Positions 24,215-31,566 of a stretch of 41,168 bases of DNA are shown here, in pieces. The stretch covers positions 1-41,168 of IMG/VR virus record IMGVR_UViG_3300021959_000108; one strand, given 5' to 3'. The stretch comes from a virus. The position numbers were made by a program, and so were the translations under genes. Numbering within the stretch: the first letter of the stretch is position 1; each line of letters begins with the position of its first letter. The notes beneath the pieces are model-generated. The model saw nothing but the letters and a program-made list of their open reading frames with translations, searched no databases and was not told where the DNA came from.

Positions 24215-26097
24215 TGCAACCTTCTTTATTTACACCTGAAACTGATTGGCTACCCCCTACTAGTTTACCTGAGCTTAGTCAGTTTAAAGAAGTAGCTATA
24301 GACTTAGAAACTTACGACCCTTTACTCATGTCTCATGGACCGTCTTGGGCGTTTGAAGGGCAAGGTTATGTAACTGGTATAGCTATAGCTACAGAAAAGT
24401 TTGCTATCTACTTACCTATACAACATGTGGGTGGAGGTAACTTAGATAAAAGAGTAGTGACTGAGTGGTTAAAGAAAGAACTTATACACGAAAACGATAA
24501 GATTTTTCATAATTCTTTATATGACATGGGGTGGCTTAGAAGAATGGGTGTTCATGTTGGCGGTAAAATACACGACACTATGTTTGCTGCACCTTTAGTT
24601 GATGAAAATCAATATGGGTATTCACTAAATAAATTAGGGCAAAGATATGTGGGAGAGGTAAAAGATGAGACACTACTTGAAGAAGCAGCAAAAGCCTATA
24701 AGATAAATCCTAAGTCTGAAATGTATAAGCTACCAGCTAAGTATGTAGGTAAGTATGCAGAACAAGATGCAGCACTCACTTTAAAACTTTGGGGTATTTT
24801 AAAAGAAGGGTTGAAGAGTGAAAACGTAGAGAAAATTTATGAACTTGAAACCAGTTTAATTCCTATTCTACTAGACATGAGATGGAAAGGTGTTCCTGTT
24901 GATATGGATAGAGCTGAAGTAGTAAGTAAAAAGTTAATGAGTGAAGAACGTTCTATACTGCAACGTATACACAAAGAATATGGTGTCACTCCAGATTTAT
25001 GGGCAGCAAAATCAGTAGCTACAGTATTTGACAGGGCAGGTCTTAGTTACCCAAGAACTCCTAAAACTAATGCCCCTTCTTTTAGTGGAGACTGGTTAGA
25101 ATCTCACGACCATAAACTAGCTAATGACATAGCAAGAGCACGTAAACTAAATAAAGCTAGAACAACATTTATAGATAAGATGGTTTTAGAACACAACGTC
25201 AAGGGCAGAATACATGGAGAACTTCATCCGCTACGCTCCGACCGTGGTGGCACTGTGACAGGTAGATTTAGTAGTAGCAACCCTAACTTACAACAAGTAC
25301 CAGCAAGACATGATGAAATCGGTCCACTCATACGAAGTATATTTGTGCCTGAAAAAGATATGCATTGGGGAGCTTTTGACTACTCTCAACAAGAGCCTAG
25401 ACTTACTGTACACTACGCTTCAATTACCGAGCAGGAAGGTGCAGCAGACGCAGTGGACGCTTATAAAAACAAGGACGCAGACTTTCATCAAGTAGTAGCA
25501 GACATGGCTAATATAAGCCGTAAAGAAGCTAAGATTATTAATCTTGGTCTTAGTTATGGCATGGGAAAAGATAAACTTATATCTCAATTAGATATTTCTC
25601 CTCAAGAAGCGGAGATATTATTTGATACGTTTCATAGGCGTGTACCTTTTATAAAAGGTTTAAGAGATCAGTGTGCTAGGCTAGGTAATAACCGTGGATT
25701 TATCACTACTGTTTTAGGGCGTAAGTGTAGGTTTAATTTATTTGAACCTAGATTTGATAGAGAAACTCCTTTACCCCATTCAGATGCTTTAGAAAAATAC
25801 GGTGAAGATATTAAACGTGCTTTTACATACAAAGCTATGAATAGATTAATACAAGGTTCAGCTGCAGATATGACTAAAAAAGCTATGGTTGAATTGTACA
25901 AAGAAGGCATTCTACCTCATACACAGATACATGATGAGCTAGATATCTCAGTGAGTAGCATAGAAGATTGTGAAAAGATTATACAGATTATGGCAGATTG
26001 TGTTCCTTTAGTTGTACCTAACAAAGTGGACGCAGAGATAGGTCATAGTTGGGGCACAGCTGTAGAAAACTACAAGGAGTTTTATAATGGTAGGTAA
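24214..26097 (+). CDS. polA: Family A DNA polymerase with 3'-5' exonuclease
   Basis: 627 residues from the ATG at 24214. DEDDy exonuclease: D30 and E32 in AIDLETYD, FHNSLYDMGWLRR, and YAEQDAALTLKLW. Polymerase motif A is AFDYSQQEPRL (~386-398), motif B RKEAKIINLGLSYG (R436 to G448), motif C IHDELD (H573-D574-E575). There is no 5' nuclease domain, as usual in phages. The residue equivalent to E. coli Phe762 is Leu444, a variant that studies of marine viral polA link to slower, more discriminating polymerases. It copies the phage genome with the AEP primase and SF1 helicase encoded upstream. Confidence 0.96.
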   Translation: MQPSLFTPETDWLPPTSLPELSQFKEVAIDLETYDPLLMSHGPSWAFEGQGYVTGIAIATEKFAIYLPIQHVGGGNLDKRVVTEWLKKELIHENDKIFHNSLYDMGWLRRMGVHVGGKIHDTMFAAPLVDENQYGYSLNKLGQRYVGEVKDETLLEEAAKAYKINPKSEMYKLPAKYVGKYAEQDAALTLKLWGILKEGLKSENVEKIYELETSLIPILLDMRWKGVPVDMDRAEVVSKKLMSEERSILQRIHKEYGVTPDLWAAKSVATVFDRAGLSYPRTPKTNAPSFSGDWLESHDHKLANDIARARKLNKARTTFIDKMVLEHNVKGRIHGELHPLRSDRGGTVTGRFSSSNPNLQQVPARHDEIGPLIRSIFVPEKDMHWGAFDYSQQEPRLTVHYASITEQEGAADAVDAYKNKDADFHQVVADMANISRKEAKIINLGLSYGMGKDKLISQLDISPQEAEILFDTFHRRVPFIKGLRDQCARLGNNRGFITTVLGRKCRFNLFEPRFDRETPLPHSDALEKYGEDIKRAFTYKAMNRLIQGSAADMTKKAMVELYKEGILPHTQIHDELDISVSSIEDCEKIIQIMADCVPLVVPNKVDAEIGHSWGTAVENYKEFYNGR

Positions 26098-26407
26098 AAG
26101 AACAGATAGACGAAAAAAATATTTTGAAATATTTATGCTTTCACTCAATAGTGAGTGCACGCTTGAAGAAATAGGTGTACGCTATAACATGACTAAACAG
26201 AGGGCTTGGCAGATTGTAAGGTTTAATGAGTTAGGCAACGGTGATTATTACGCAGGATATAACATGTATACTCAAAAACATAAAACTTTACTTCAAGACA
26301 CAAACCTTAGTACAATAGAAAGGAACAAACTTTTACGAGAATGGCTTAGGAATAAAAACGTTCGGCTTATAAAAGGTAAAAATGATGTCACAAACAAGGC
26401 TACATGA
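26087..26407 (+). CDS. Helix-turn-helix protein, sigma-70 region-4-like
   Basis: 106 residues, AAGGAG before the ATG and an 11-base overlap with polA. A basic N-terminus (KRTDRRKKYF) leads into CTLEEIGVRYNMTKQRAWQI, which has the helix-turn-helix spacing of sigma factor region 4 (TLxEIGxxxxxTxxRxxQI). The rest is charged and helical. It probably binds DNA and could act as a transcription regulator of later genes or an RNA polymerase accessory; no core-binding region 2 is present, so it is not a complete sigma factor. Confidence 0.65.
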   Translation: MVGKRTDRRKKYFEIFMLSLNSECTLEEIGVRYNMTKQRAWQIVRFNELGNGDYYAGYNMYTQKHKTLLQDTNLSTIERNKLLREWLRNKNVRLIKGKNDVTNKAT

Positions 26408-26636
26408 AACTACAGGGTTAGCTAACTCTCCATGTATCGGTGTGTGCACAGTCACTTATGGCATGACCAGAACTTGTAAAGGTTGTGGTAGAACTGCTTC
26501 AGAAATAAGAGACTGGAATACTTTTACAGATTGTGAAAAAAAGTTAATTGTTTTAAGGTGTTGGGAAGATTACCTTCCTAGACAAAAAAGAGAAGCTCAA
26601 GAAGAGCATAATAGGAGAAAAAATGAGTTGGTTTAA
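26382..26636 (+). CDS. DUF1289-family Cys-rich protein
   Basis: 84 residues (start at 26382, or 26385 one codon later). ANSPCIGVCTVTYGMTRTCK continues into GCGRTASEIRDW, giving SPCxxxC and CxGCGRTxxEIxxW, the pattern of the DUF1289 family found widely in proteobacteria. The four Cys probably bind zinc or a cluster. Its function is unknown. It overlaps both neighbours by 14-26 bases, so it belongs to the same transcript as polA. Confidence 0.78.
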   Translation: MMSQTRLHETTGLANSPCIGVCTVTYGMTRTCKGCGRTASEIRDWNTFTDCEKKLIVLRCWEDYLPRQKREAQEEHNRRKNELV

Positions 26637-26823
26637 AAAAGTATTAAAATTTTTCACACCCCTGTCTTCTGTAGAGTTACCAAATCCTCTACATGAAACA
26701 GAAACTGTTAGAGCTAGAAATAAAAAAGGCAGGTATATTGCTGATGACCCTAGCACACCAAACGTAAATGAAGCCTATAAAACTGTGCCGAAGAAAAAAC
26801 GTAAACCTCGTAAGAAAAAATAA
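26623..26823 (+). CDS. Small basic protein
   Basis: 66 residues, AGGAG upstream. The N-terminal amphipathic helix (SWFKKVLKFF) and the strongly basic C-terminus (VPKKKRKPRKKK) could interact with membrane or nucleic acid. The middle contains NPLHETETVRARNKKGRYI, a R-N-K-K-G-R-Y pattern that I recall from other small phage proteins. Function is unknown. It overlaps the previous gene by 14 bases and ends one base into the thermonuclease start. Confidence 0.6.
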   Translation: MSWFKKVLKFFTPLSSVELPNPLHETETVRARNKKGRYIADDPSTPNVNEAYKTVPKKKRKPRKKK

Positions 26824-27245
26824 TGTATGACTATAATTGCAAAGTCGAAAGAATTGTTGATGGCGACACTATTGACGTTGTTTTGGATCTCGGCTTTGAT
26901 ATTCTTTATCGTACTCGCGTCCGTCTCTACGGTATTGACACACCTGAAAGCAGGACTCGTGATCTTGAAGAAAAAGCTCGTGGCTTACTCGCCAAAGAAT
27001 ATCTTTCTACTAAAATAAAGAACGCAGAAAATATTGTTATTCAAACTAAACTAAAAGACTCACGAGGTAAATTTGGTAGAGTTTTAGGTTCAGTTATAGC
27101 TGATGGTATTAACTTAAATAACCAACTAACTCTTAACCATTACGCTGTCACATACACAGGTCAGAGTAAGAAAGAAATCGCTGACGCACATTTACAAAAT
27201 AGAGATCTCTTGATACAAGCAGGTGTGTACAAGATTAAATCCTGA
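26823..27245 (+). CDS. Thermonuclease (SNase family)
   Basis: 140 residues. The staphylococcal nuclease fold is clear: VDGDTIDV with Ca-binding D15, RVRLYGIDTPES with R34, D39, T40 and general-base E42, and GKFGRVLG with R86, matching D21, R35, D40, T41, E43 and R87 of the S. aureus enzyme. The enzyme cleaves DNA and RNA phosphodiesters with calcium. There is no signal peptide, so it would act inside the host, perhaps degrading host nucleic acid for nucleotides. It is the last gene of the replication transcript before a promoter. Confidence 0.93.
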   Translation: MYDYNCKVERIVDGDTIDVVLDLGFDILYRTRVRLYGIDTPESRTRDLEEKARGLLAKEYLSTKIKNAENIVIQTKLKDSRGKFGRVLGSVIADGINLNNQLTLNHYAVTYTGQSKKEIADAHLQNRDLLIQAGVYKIKS

Positions 27246-27304
27246 CCAAAATTTTTGCACATATTTTTTTCAAACAGCGTCTTAAAAAACTTAGTGATTA
27301 TCCT

Positions 27305-27333
27305 TTTATCATTAGTTGATCTACCCTAATATT
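27305..27333 (+). promoter_or_regulatory. Promoter, family copy before DUF932 gene
   Basis: TTTATC (27305-27310), 17 bases, AATATT (27328-27333), preceded by GATTATCC as in the other family members. Downstream the leader carries two hairpins before the ATG at 27398. Confidence 0.55.
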
Positions 27334-27338
27334 AATTT

Positions 27339-27382
27339 ACTTACTTATATAAGGGTAAGTTATTAACCAATGTCGGTTAATA
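27339..27382 (+). promoter_or_regulatory. Tandem leader hairpins before DUF932 gene
   Basis: ACTTAC/GTAAGT (27339-27344 with 27355-27360) and TATTAACC/GGTTAATA (27361-27368 with 27375-27382) lie between promoter and ribosome binding site. They may stabilise the transcript of an abundant product. Confidence 0.4.
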
Positions 27383-27397
27383 TAACGGGAGAATATT

Positions 27398-28426
27398 ATG
27401 GCAGCAGCCGTAGAAACAATGGCTTATGCAGGGGAAGTACCTTGGCATGGGCTAGGCGTAAAAGTTGATGGCAACTTAACGCCTGAGGAAATGTTAGTGC
27501 AAGCTGGTCTTGATTGGTCAGTTAGTAAACGTGACATATTTACTTATGACCACGCAGACTCTGATAAGTCGAAAGACCTTATCATGGCACCTAACCACTC
27601 ACTACTCGTAAGAGATAGTGATAATCAAGTCTTTGGACCTTGCGGACCAAAGTTTATACCAACCCAAAACCGTGATGCGTTTACCTTCTTTAAGAAGTTT
27701 ACTGACGCTGGTAATATGAGTATGTCAACCGCAGGCTCATTAAAAGACGGTAGACAAATCTGGGGACTAGCGGAAATTGATGACAGTTTTACGCTTCCTG
27801 GAGATGATAGGGTGTTAGGTAACTTGCTTGTGTCTGTGAGTCACGAGTGGGGTAAAGCTAACGAGATTAGGTTTACGCCTATTAGGGTAGTATGTAATAA
27901 CACGTTGAGTATGGCGTTAGCTGATAAAAGTCAGCCACATTTTAGAATGCCACATACTAAAGTGTTTGACGCTGACCTTATCCTGAGTGCAGAACAAGCG
28001 TTAGGACTAGCTAGTGACCGTATGAAAGAGTACAAAGAAGCAGCAGAATATCTCTGTAGTCGACAGTACAATGAAAATAGCGTTATTAGTTATATAGCCG
28101 ACTTAATGCAACCTAAGTTAGCTATGCAGCAGAAAATACTAGAGAACACTAAAAACGAGAAAGCCTACGCTGCACGTGCGAGTATGCTTGACGAGTTTCA
28201 AAGTGCCCCTAGTAAAGTGTATGAGGCGTTAGAGCAGCAACCAGGAGCTAACCTTAAATCAAGTAAAGGTACTTGGTGGGGTGCTATGAATGCTGTTACC
28301 TTTGTCGTAGACCATAAGTGGGGTCATGACCGTGACGCAGCAATGCACAACGCTTGGTTTGGCGGTAGAGCTAGTTTAAAAACTAAAGCTATGACTAAAG
28401 CTATAGAGTATGCAGAAGCAGCATAA
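27398..28426 (+). CDS. DUF932 family phage/plasmid protein
   Basis: 342 residues, ACGGGAG before the ATG. The start (AYAGEVPWHGLGVKVDG) and HSLLVRDSDNQVFGPCG, then GRQIWGLAEID, RFTPIRVVCNNTLSMAL and HAWFG-like C-terminal blocks match the DUF932 / phage-plasmid-related family. Members occur in many phages and conjugative plasmids; the molecular function is unknown, with some proposed roles in anti-defence or DNA processing. It has its own promoter and leader hairpins, suggesting strong separate expression. Family confidence is high. Confidence 0.85.
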   Translation: MAAAVETMAYAGEVPWHGLGVKVDGNLTPEEMLVQAGLDWSVSKRDIFTYDHADSDKSKDLIMAPNHSLLVRDSDNQVFGPCGPKFIPTQNRDAFTFFKKFTDAGNMSMSTAGSLKDGRQIWGLAEIDDSFTLPGDDRVLGNLLVSVSHEWGKANEIRFTPIRVVCNNTLSMALADKSQPHFRMPHTKVFDADLILSAEQALGLASDRMKEYKEAAEYLCSRQYNENSVISYIADLMQPKLAMQQKILENTKNEKAYAARASMLDEFQSAPSKVYEALEQQPGANLKSSKGTWWGAMNAVTFVVDHKWGHDRDAAMHNAWFGGRASLKTKAMTKAIEYAEAA

Positions 28427-28444
28427 CTCTATAGAGTTTCTATG

Positions 28445-28478
28445 TTTCACCACCCCTGATTATTCAAGGGTGGTGAAA
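28445..28478 (+). terminator. Strong 11-bp hairpin after DUF932 gene
   Basis: TTTCACCACCC (28445-28455) pairs perfectly with GGGTGGTGAAA (28468-28478), loop 12 nt. No T run follows, so it may end the DUF932 message with a factor, or mark a processing or 3'-end stabilising site. It lies just before the ATG preferred for the next gene. Confidence 0.5.
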
Positions 28479-28484
28479 GTCGAT

Positions 28485-28955
28485 ATGACAGAGCTACATA
28501 AAATTGTTGAGGGTCATCCACGTATAGGTGACCCTGCATTTATGTCAGCTAAAAATTGTATTTCACCAGAGAGTAAAGCAATTGAAGCATATAATACATT
28601 TGCTAAACGCAAAATTAAAACTTTTAAAAACCCTAAAGATTGTCAAATAAAACTTTGGAATCTTTTTTATAAACTGGCTATCAAACCAGAGGACATTGAT
28701 ATGAAACGCAGTTATAAAACTCAAACAGATATACCTAAACCGAATAATTATTGTAAAGAGGTTAGTGCTCGTGATCCCTACGACACTAGTCAAAAATTAA
28801 TACGAACTGATAAAATGCCTATGTCGGCTAAAAATAAAGAACGTATGAAACAATACAATAAAATTAAAACCATAAAAGATGTGTTAAACAAGGGCGTACT
28901 TACCCTTAATGATATAAAATATGATATAAAACTAGGCTATATCAAAAAAGTATGA
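28485..28955 (+). CDS. Lys-rich protein with C-terminal DxKYDI domain (paralogue family)
   Basis: 156 residues from the ATG at 28485, chosen because it lies after a strong hairpin; an in-frame ATG at 28410 overlapping DUF932 would add 25 residues. The body (MTELHKIVEGHPRIGDPAFM) is unfamiliar. The C-terminus (KERMKQYNKIKTIKDVLNKG, then LTLNDIKYDI) is clearly related to the C-termini of the small basic proteins at 33998, 40046 and 40615. Rich in Lys and Asn. Function is unknown; a shared nucleic-acid- or protein-binding module is inferred. Confidence 0.6.
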   Translation: MTELHKIVEGHPRIGDPAFMSAKNCISPESKAIEAYNTFAKRKIKTFKNPKDCQIKLWNLFYKLAIKPEDIDMKRSYKTQTDIPKPNNYCKEVSARDPYDTSQKLIRTDKMPMSAKNKERMKQYNKIKTIKDVLNKGVLTLNDIKYDIKLGYIKKV

Positions 28956-29215
28956 ACCCACAGTATGAAACGATTTGGGAAATGGTTTACTATAACCCGA
29001 ACGTGGTTGATGGAACACCTGCTCGACTCTTACTCAGGCTAGATAAAAAACATCCCGAAGCTATACATGGAGATGACTTAAATGACTGGCTAATTATTCA
29101 TAAAGATCAAATAGCTAGGTCGGTTGTAAAAGCGTTAAAGAGTAAAACAGGGTCTAGTAAGTATCAATTTACTAGAGTTTTTAAAATACCTTTTTATACC
29201 GACTCTGTAAATTAA
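28952..29215 (+). CDS. Hypothetical protein
   Basis: 87 residues, ATGA overlap with the upstream gene. Compact alpha/beta with YNPNVVDGTPARLLLRLDKK and LNDWLIIHKDQIARSV, and a basic C-terminal part. No family is recognised. Translational coupling supports a functional link with the Lys-rich paralogue before it. It is the last gene before a 160-bp promoter region. Confidence 0.55.
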   Translation: MNPQYETIWEMVYYNPNVVDGTPARLLLRLDKKHPEAIHGDDLNDWLIIHKDQIARSVVKALKSKTGSSKYQFTRVFKIPFYTDSVN

Positions 29216-29222
29216 AGCCCTT

Positions 29223-29269
29223 GTGACCGTTTTTAAGCCTTTGATTTAAATACCCTACCCTTTACCCCT
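29223..29269 (+). repeat. Dispersed intergenic repeat, copy 1
   Basis: GTGACCGTTTTTAAGCCTTT, then GATT/TAAA and TACCCTACCCTTTACCCCT, closely matches 37770-37821 in the same order. Both copies are AT-rich, intergenic and precede a promoter region. The repeat could be a conserved control element or relic of duplication. Confidence 0.5.
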
Positions 29270-29314
29270 ACTTAATACATCAACGCCTTAAAACGCCTTA
29301 AATATTTTTAGATT

Positions 29315-29344
29315 TTTATATACTTCGTATAAGATCAGTATTAA
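29315..29344 (+). promoter_or_regulatory. Weak promoter candidate before 29376 gene
   Basis: TTTATA (29315-29320), 18 bases, TATTAA (29339-29344). This is the only reasonable -35/-10 pair in this gap; it lacks the GAYTATCC prefix of the family, so confidence is low. Confidence 0.25.
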
Positions 29345-29375
29345 TATATACCTTTATTATATAAATAGGAGATAT

Positions 29376-29600
29376 ATGGAAGCCCAGAAAATAAACACAA
29401 TGTACACTATTTCTTACGGAAGTTTTGGTGGTGATATCGAAGCTCGCACAGTTATGAAAGAAAAAGATATCAACGCTGAGTGTGTTTTAATAGATGAAAA
29501 ATACAACCCTGATTTTATTCAGGTATCAGAAGTAGAAGTTACAAGCTGGTTTTATAAAGATGAAGGAGGCAATTATGAGCACACTCCAACAAGGCATTGA
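29376..29600 (+). CDS. Hypothetical protein
   Basis: 74 residues, AGGAGATAT before the ATG. Mixed beta and acidic residues with TMYTISYGSFGGDIEARTVM and PDFIQVSEVEVTSWFY. No family is recognised. First gene of a short transcription unit leading to the terminase small subunit; overlaps the next gene by 26 bases. Confidence 0.55.
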   Translation: MEAQKINTMYTISYGSFGGDIEARTVMKEKDINAECVLIDEKYNPDFIQVSEVEVTSWFYKDEGGNYEHTPTRH

Positions 29601-29829
29601 GATTCCTCGCCCACCCTTTAAAATTAAATGGCACTTCGCAGATTTTGAAATAGGAGATAGCAAAGCTATTCCTTTTGATAATAACGAACGAGAAGTTACT
29701 CGGTTTAGAGTTGCTGCCAGTGCGTATGGCAAAAGAAATGATAGAGTCTATGTAAGTAGAACTACTTACGAAGATGGTAACGGTGAAGCAGGTGATATAA
29801 AAATGTTGAGAGTATGGAGAACTGCATGA
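29575..29829 (+). CDS. Hypothetical protein
   Basis: 84 residues from the ATG at 29575, chosen over one five codons earlier because AAGGAGG precedes it at proper spacing. Contains IPRPPFKIKWHFADFEIGDS and VTRFRVAASAYGKRNDRVYV. The second part (RFRVAxxxYxxRxxxxYxxR) resembles a small domain frequent in unassigned phage proteins, sometimes with HTH-like features. Function is unknown. ATGA-coupled to the next gene. Confidence 0.55.
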   Translation: MSTLQQGIEIPRPPFKIKWHFADFEIGDSKAIPFDNNEREVTRFRVAASAYGKRNDRVYVSRTTYEDGNGEAGDIKMLRVWRTA

Positions 29830-30167
29830 AACATGAAATAAAGATTATGAATGCTACTCAGTTAGAACAAGCTAACTCAGAAGCCATAGCGAATAACTAT
29901 AACAGAACTCTTAATTTAGGCAAGTTTTATGAAAGTGTTCGTAAGTTTGGTTATGACCCTAGAGATGTTAAATACCCTGTGTTTCCCCTTATAATACATG
30001 AGCGTGCTGAAGGTAAAATAACTGAGCCTCATATGCGAGTAGAAGTTATCGGTCCATACGATGATCAAGGCATGGTTATGAAAGCAATATTAGATTGTCC
30101 TATGGAAGTGTACAAAAAATTATCTGTATATGATTATAATGCTAGTGAAGTTAAATCAATCAACTAG
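29826..30167 (+). CDS. Hypothetical protein
   Basis: 113 residues from the ATG in the ATGA overlap at 29826. The N-terminal helix is followed by FYESVRKFGYDPRDVKYPVF and HERAEGKITEPHMRVEVIGP. Mixed charge, soluble. No family is recognised. It is followed after a short gap by a 59-residue gene and the terminase small subunit, so it may be a late or packaging-associated gene. Confidence 0.55.
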   Translation: MKHEIKIMNATQLEQANSEAIANNYNRTLNLGKFYESVRKFGYDPRDVKYPVFPLIIHERAEGKITEPHMRVEVIGPYDDQGMVMKAILDCPMEVYKKLSVYDYNASEVKSIN

Positions 30168-30182
30168 GTTATACTATGGGGT

Positions 30183-30362
30183 ATGTCACAAAATGATCTA
30201 GAAAAATGGCTTACACATGTATATGCTATCCCTATTGAACTTTTGTTTATGTTTAATTTAGAAGAATCTACAGAAGAGTGGGAAGACAGAAGAGAAAAAT
30301 ATGTTAAATTACTTCTTACATTCAAAAACGTAAATGACAAAGAAACAAAAACTTACTCCTAA
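30183..30362 (+). CDS. Small acidic hypothetical protein
   Basis: 59 residues. Helical, with DLEKWLTHVYAIPIELLFMF and EESTEEWEDRREKY. It starts 15 bases after the previous stop and overlaps the terminase small-subunit start by 29 bases in another frame. No family is recognised. A real gene is likely because the composition is protein-like and no other reading fills the gap. Confidence 0.45.
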   Translation: MSQNDLEKWLTHVYAIPIELLFMFNLEESTEEWEDRREKYVKLLLTFKNVNDKETKTYS

Positions 30363-30822
30363 ACAAGAAAAATTCGCACAGAATGTAGCTAAAGGCATGT
30401 CTAAAAAAGATGCTGCTATTGATGCAGGCTACAGTGAAAAGAACGCAACTAAAGCTGGTTACGTGTTAACGAGTGATGAGAACCCATTAGTACAAGAAAA
30501 AATACAAGCCTTACAAAATAGAGCCAGTAAAAAAGCGAGTCTAGATTTAGCTACTCACCTCACAGATTTAAAAGATATAAGAGAAGGGGCTATGCGTAAT
30601 GGTGCGTGGTCTGCTGCGGTTGGTGCAGAAGTTGCTAGGGGTAAGGCAGCAGGTCTATATATTAATCGTAGTGAGCTTGTAGTCAATAAAGTTGAGACTA
30701 TGAACAAAGATCAAATACTAGAACGTATGAAAGAAATTTATCACGATACAGGTGGCATATTACCTATGGGCACTATTATCGAAGGTGAAGATTTTGACGA
30801 AAAAGACGATGATATTCTATAG
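30334..30822 (+). CDS. Terminase small subunit
   Basis: 162 residues. LTPKQEKFAQNVAKGMSKKD followed by AAIDAGYSEKNATKAGYVL is the classic N-terminal HTH of the terminase_2 family (KQxxFxxxxxxGxxxxxAAxxAGYSxxxA). A coiled central helix and an acidic tail (EGEDFDEKDDDIL) follow. It recognises phage DNA to start packaging and hands it to the large subunit. No large subunit follows in this window; the next genes are oxygenases and small proteins. The large subunit presumably lies outside the window. Confidence 0.9.
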   Translation: MTKKQKLTPKQEKFAQNVAKGMSKKDAAIDAGYSEKNATKAGYVLTSDENPLVQEKIQALQNRASKKASLDLATHLTDLKDIREGAMRNGAWSAAVGAEVARGKAAGLYINRSELVVNKVETMNKDQILERMKEIYHDTGGILPMGTIIEGEDFDEKDDDIL

Positions 30823-31393
30823 AAAAAGTTTGTTCGGTGGCTTTGACCACAAAATAGATAAATGGGATGCTCCTAGAGAAAGACTATTTGACGGTGCTAT
30901 GGTAAAAGGTAGACCAACACGTGGTTTTGGAGATGCTAGTTTTAACTATGCTGGTAAGTTGTATGAACCTGAGCTTTGGACACATCCTATGGAGCTTATC
31001 AAGTATGCTGCGGAGAATGTAGCCTCACGTTATTTTAAAAGAGACATCGTATTTAATTTTTGTCTCTGTGGTTTTTATGGTCTAGACGGTAAAGGCATTC
31101 CGCATCATTCTGACACAGTTCCTACTTTAGAAGATGTCGTAGTTTCTATATCTTTTGGTGGTCCTCGAGTTTTTGTACAACGTACTTATCAAAACCCAAT
31201 CAAAAAACAACCGAATACCAGTGAGATAGACGCCATAACAGAGAATTTTATAATAGATGAAAAACACTATATTTTAGAACATGGCGACGTTATTATGTTT
31301 GACGGTCATAATCAAATGTATTCTACTCACGCTGTAAGTGATTTAGAGTTAGCTCAAGAAAGAGTCAACCTCACTTTTAGGTCAGGGATATGA
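30809..31393 (+). CDS. AlkB-like 2OG-Fe(II) dioxygenase
   Basis: 194 residues from the ATG at 30809, overlapping the terminase gene by 14 bases; an earlier in-frame start adds 19 residues read mostly within the terminase gene. Iron ligands H100 and D102 in GIPHHSDTV, distal H174 in YSTHAV, and RVNLTFR providing the 2-oxoglutarate Arg and the AlkB-type substrate Arg. AlkB-like enzymes hydroxylate or demethylate nucleic-acid bases. It could repair phage DNA or oxidise a base, perhaps together with the thymidine modification cassette. Family is sure; substrate unknown. Confidence 0.88.
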   Translation: MIFYRKSLFGGFDHKIDKWDAPRERLFDGAMVKGRPTRGFGDASFNYAGKLYEPELWTHPMELIKYAAENVASRYFKRDIVFNFCLCGFYGLDGKGIPHHSDTVPTLEDVVVSISFGGPRVFVQRTYQNPIKKQPNTSEIDAITENFIIDEKHYILEHGDVIMFDGHNQMYSTHAVSDLELAQERVNLTFRSGI

Positions 31394-31566
31394 CAAAAGA
31401 CGTAGTTGAGATGATTTTTTATATGGATAACGCAGTAGAAGCTGAATACCCAGAAATAAGATCAGCTGCCAGTAAAGCACTACACTCTGGCAAAATTATG
31501 GGGTTCGCTGTTAACAGACCCAGTAAAAAGAAACAAGAAAGACTAGCTAAACGGAAGAAAAAATAA
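31390..31566 (+). CDS. Small basic hypothetical protein
   Basis: 58 residues, ATGA overlap with the upstream oxygenase and TAATG overlap with the next oxygenase. An N-terminal helical half (VEMIFYMDNAVEAEYPEIR) and a Lys/Arg-rich C-terminus (KKKQERLAKRKKK). No family is recognised. Coupling on both sides strongly supports it. It might bind nucleic acid. Confidence 0.6.
   Translation: MTKDVVEMIFYMDNAVEAEYPEIRSAASKALHSGKIMGFAVNRPSKKKQERLAKRKKK

Noticed and set aside
26087-26407. Complete phage sigma factor
   Set aside because: Only a region-4-like HTH is visible; no region 2 for core polymerase or -10 recognition.
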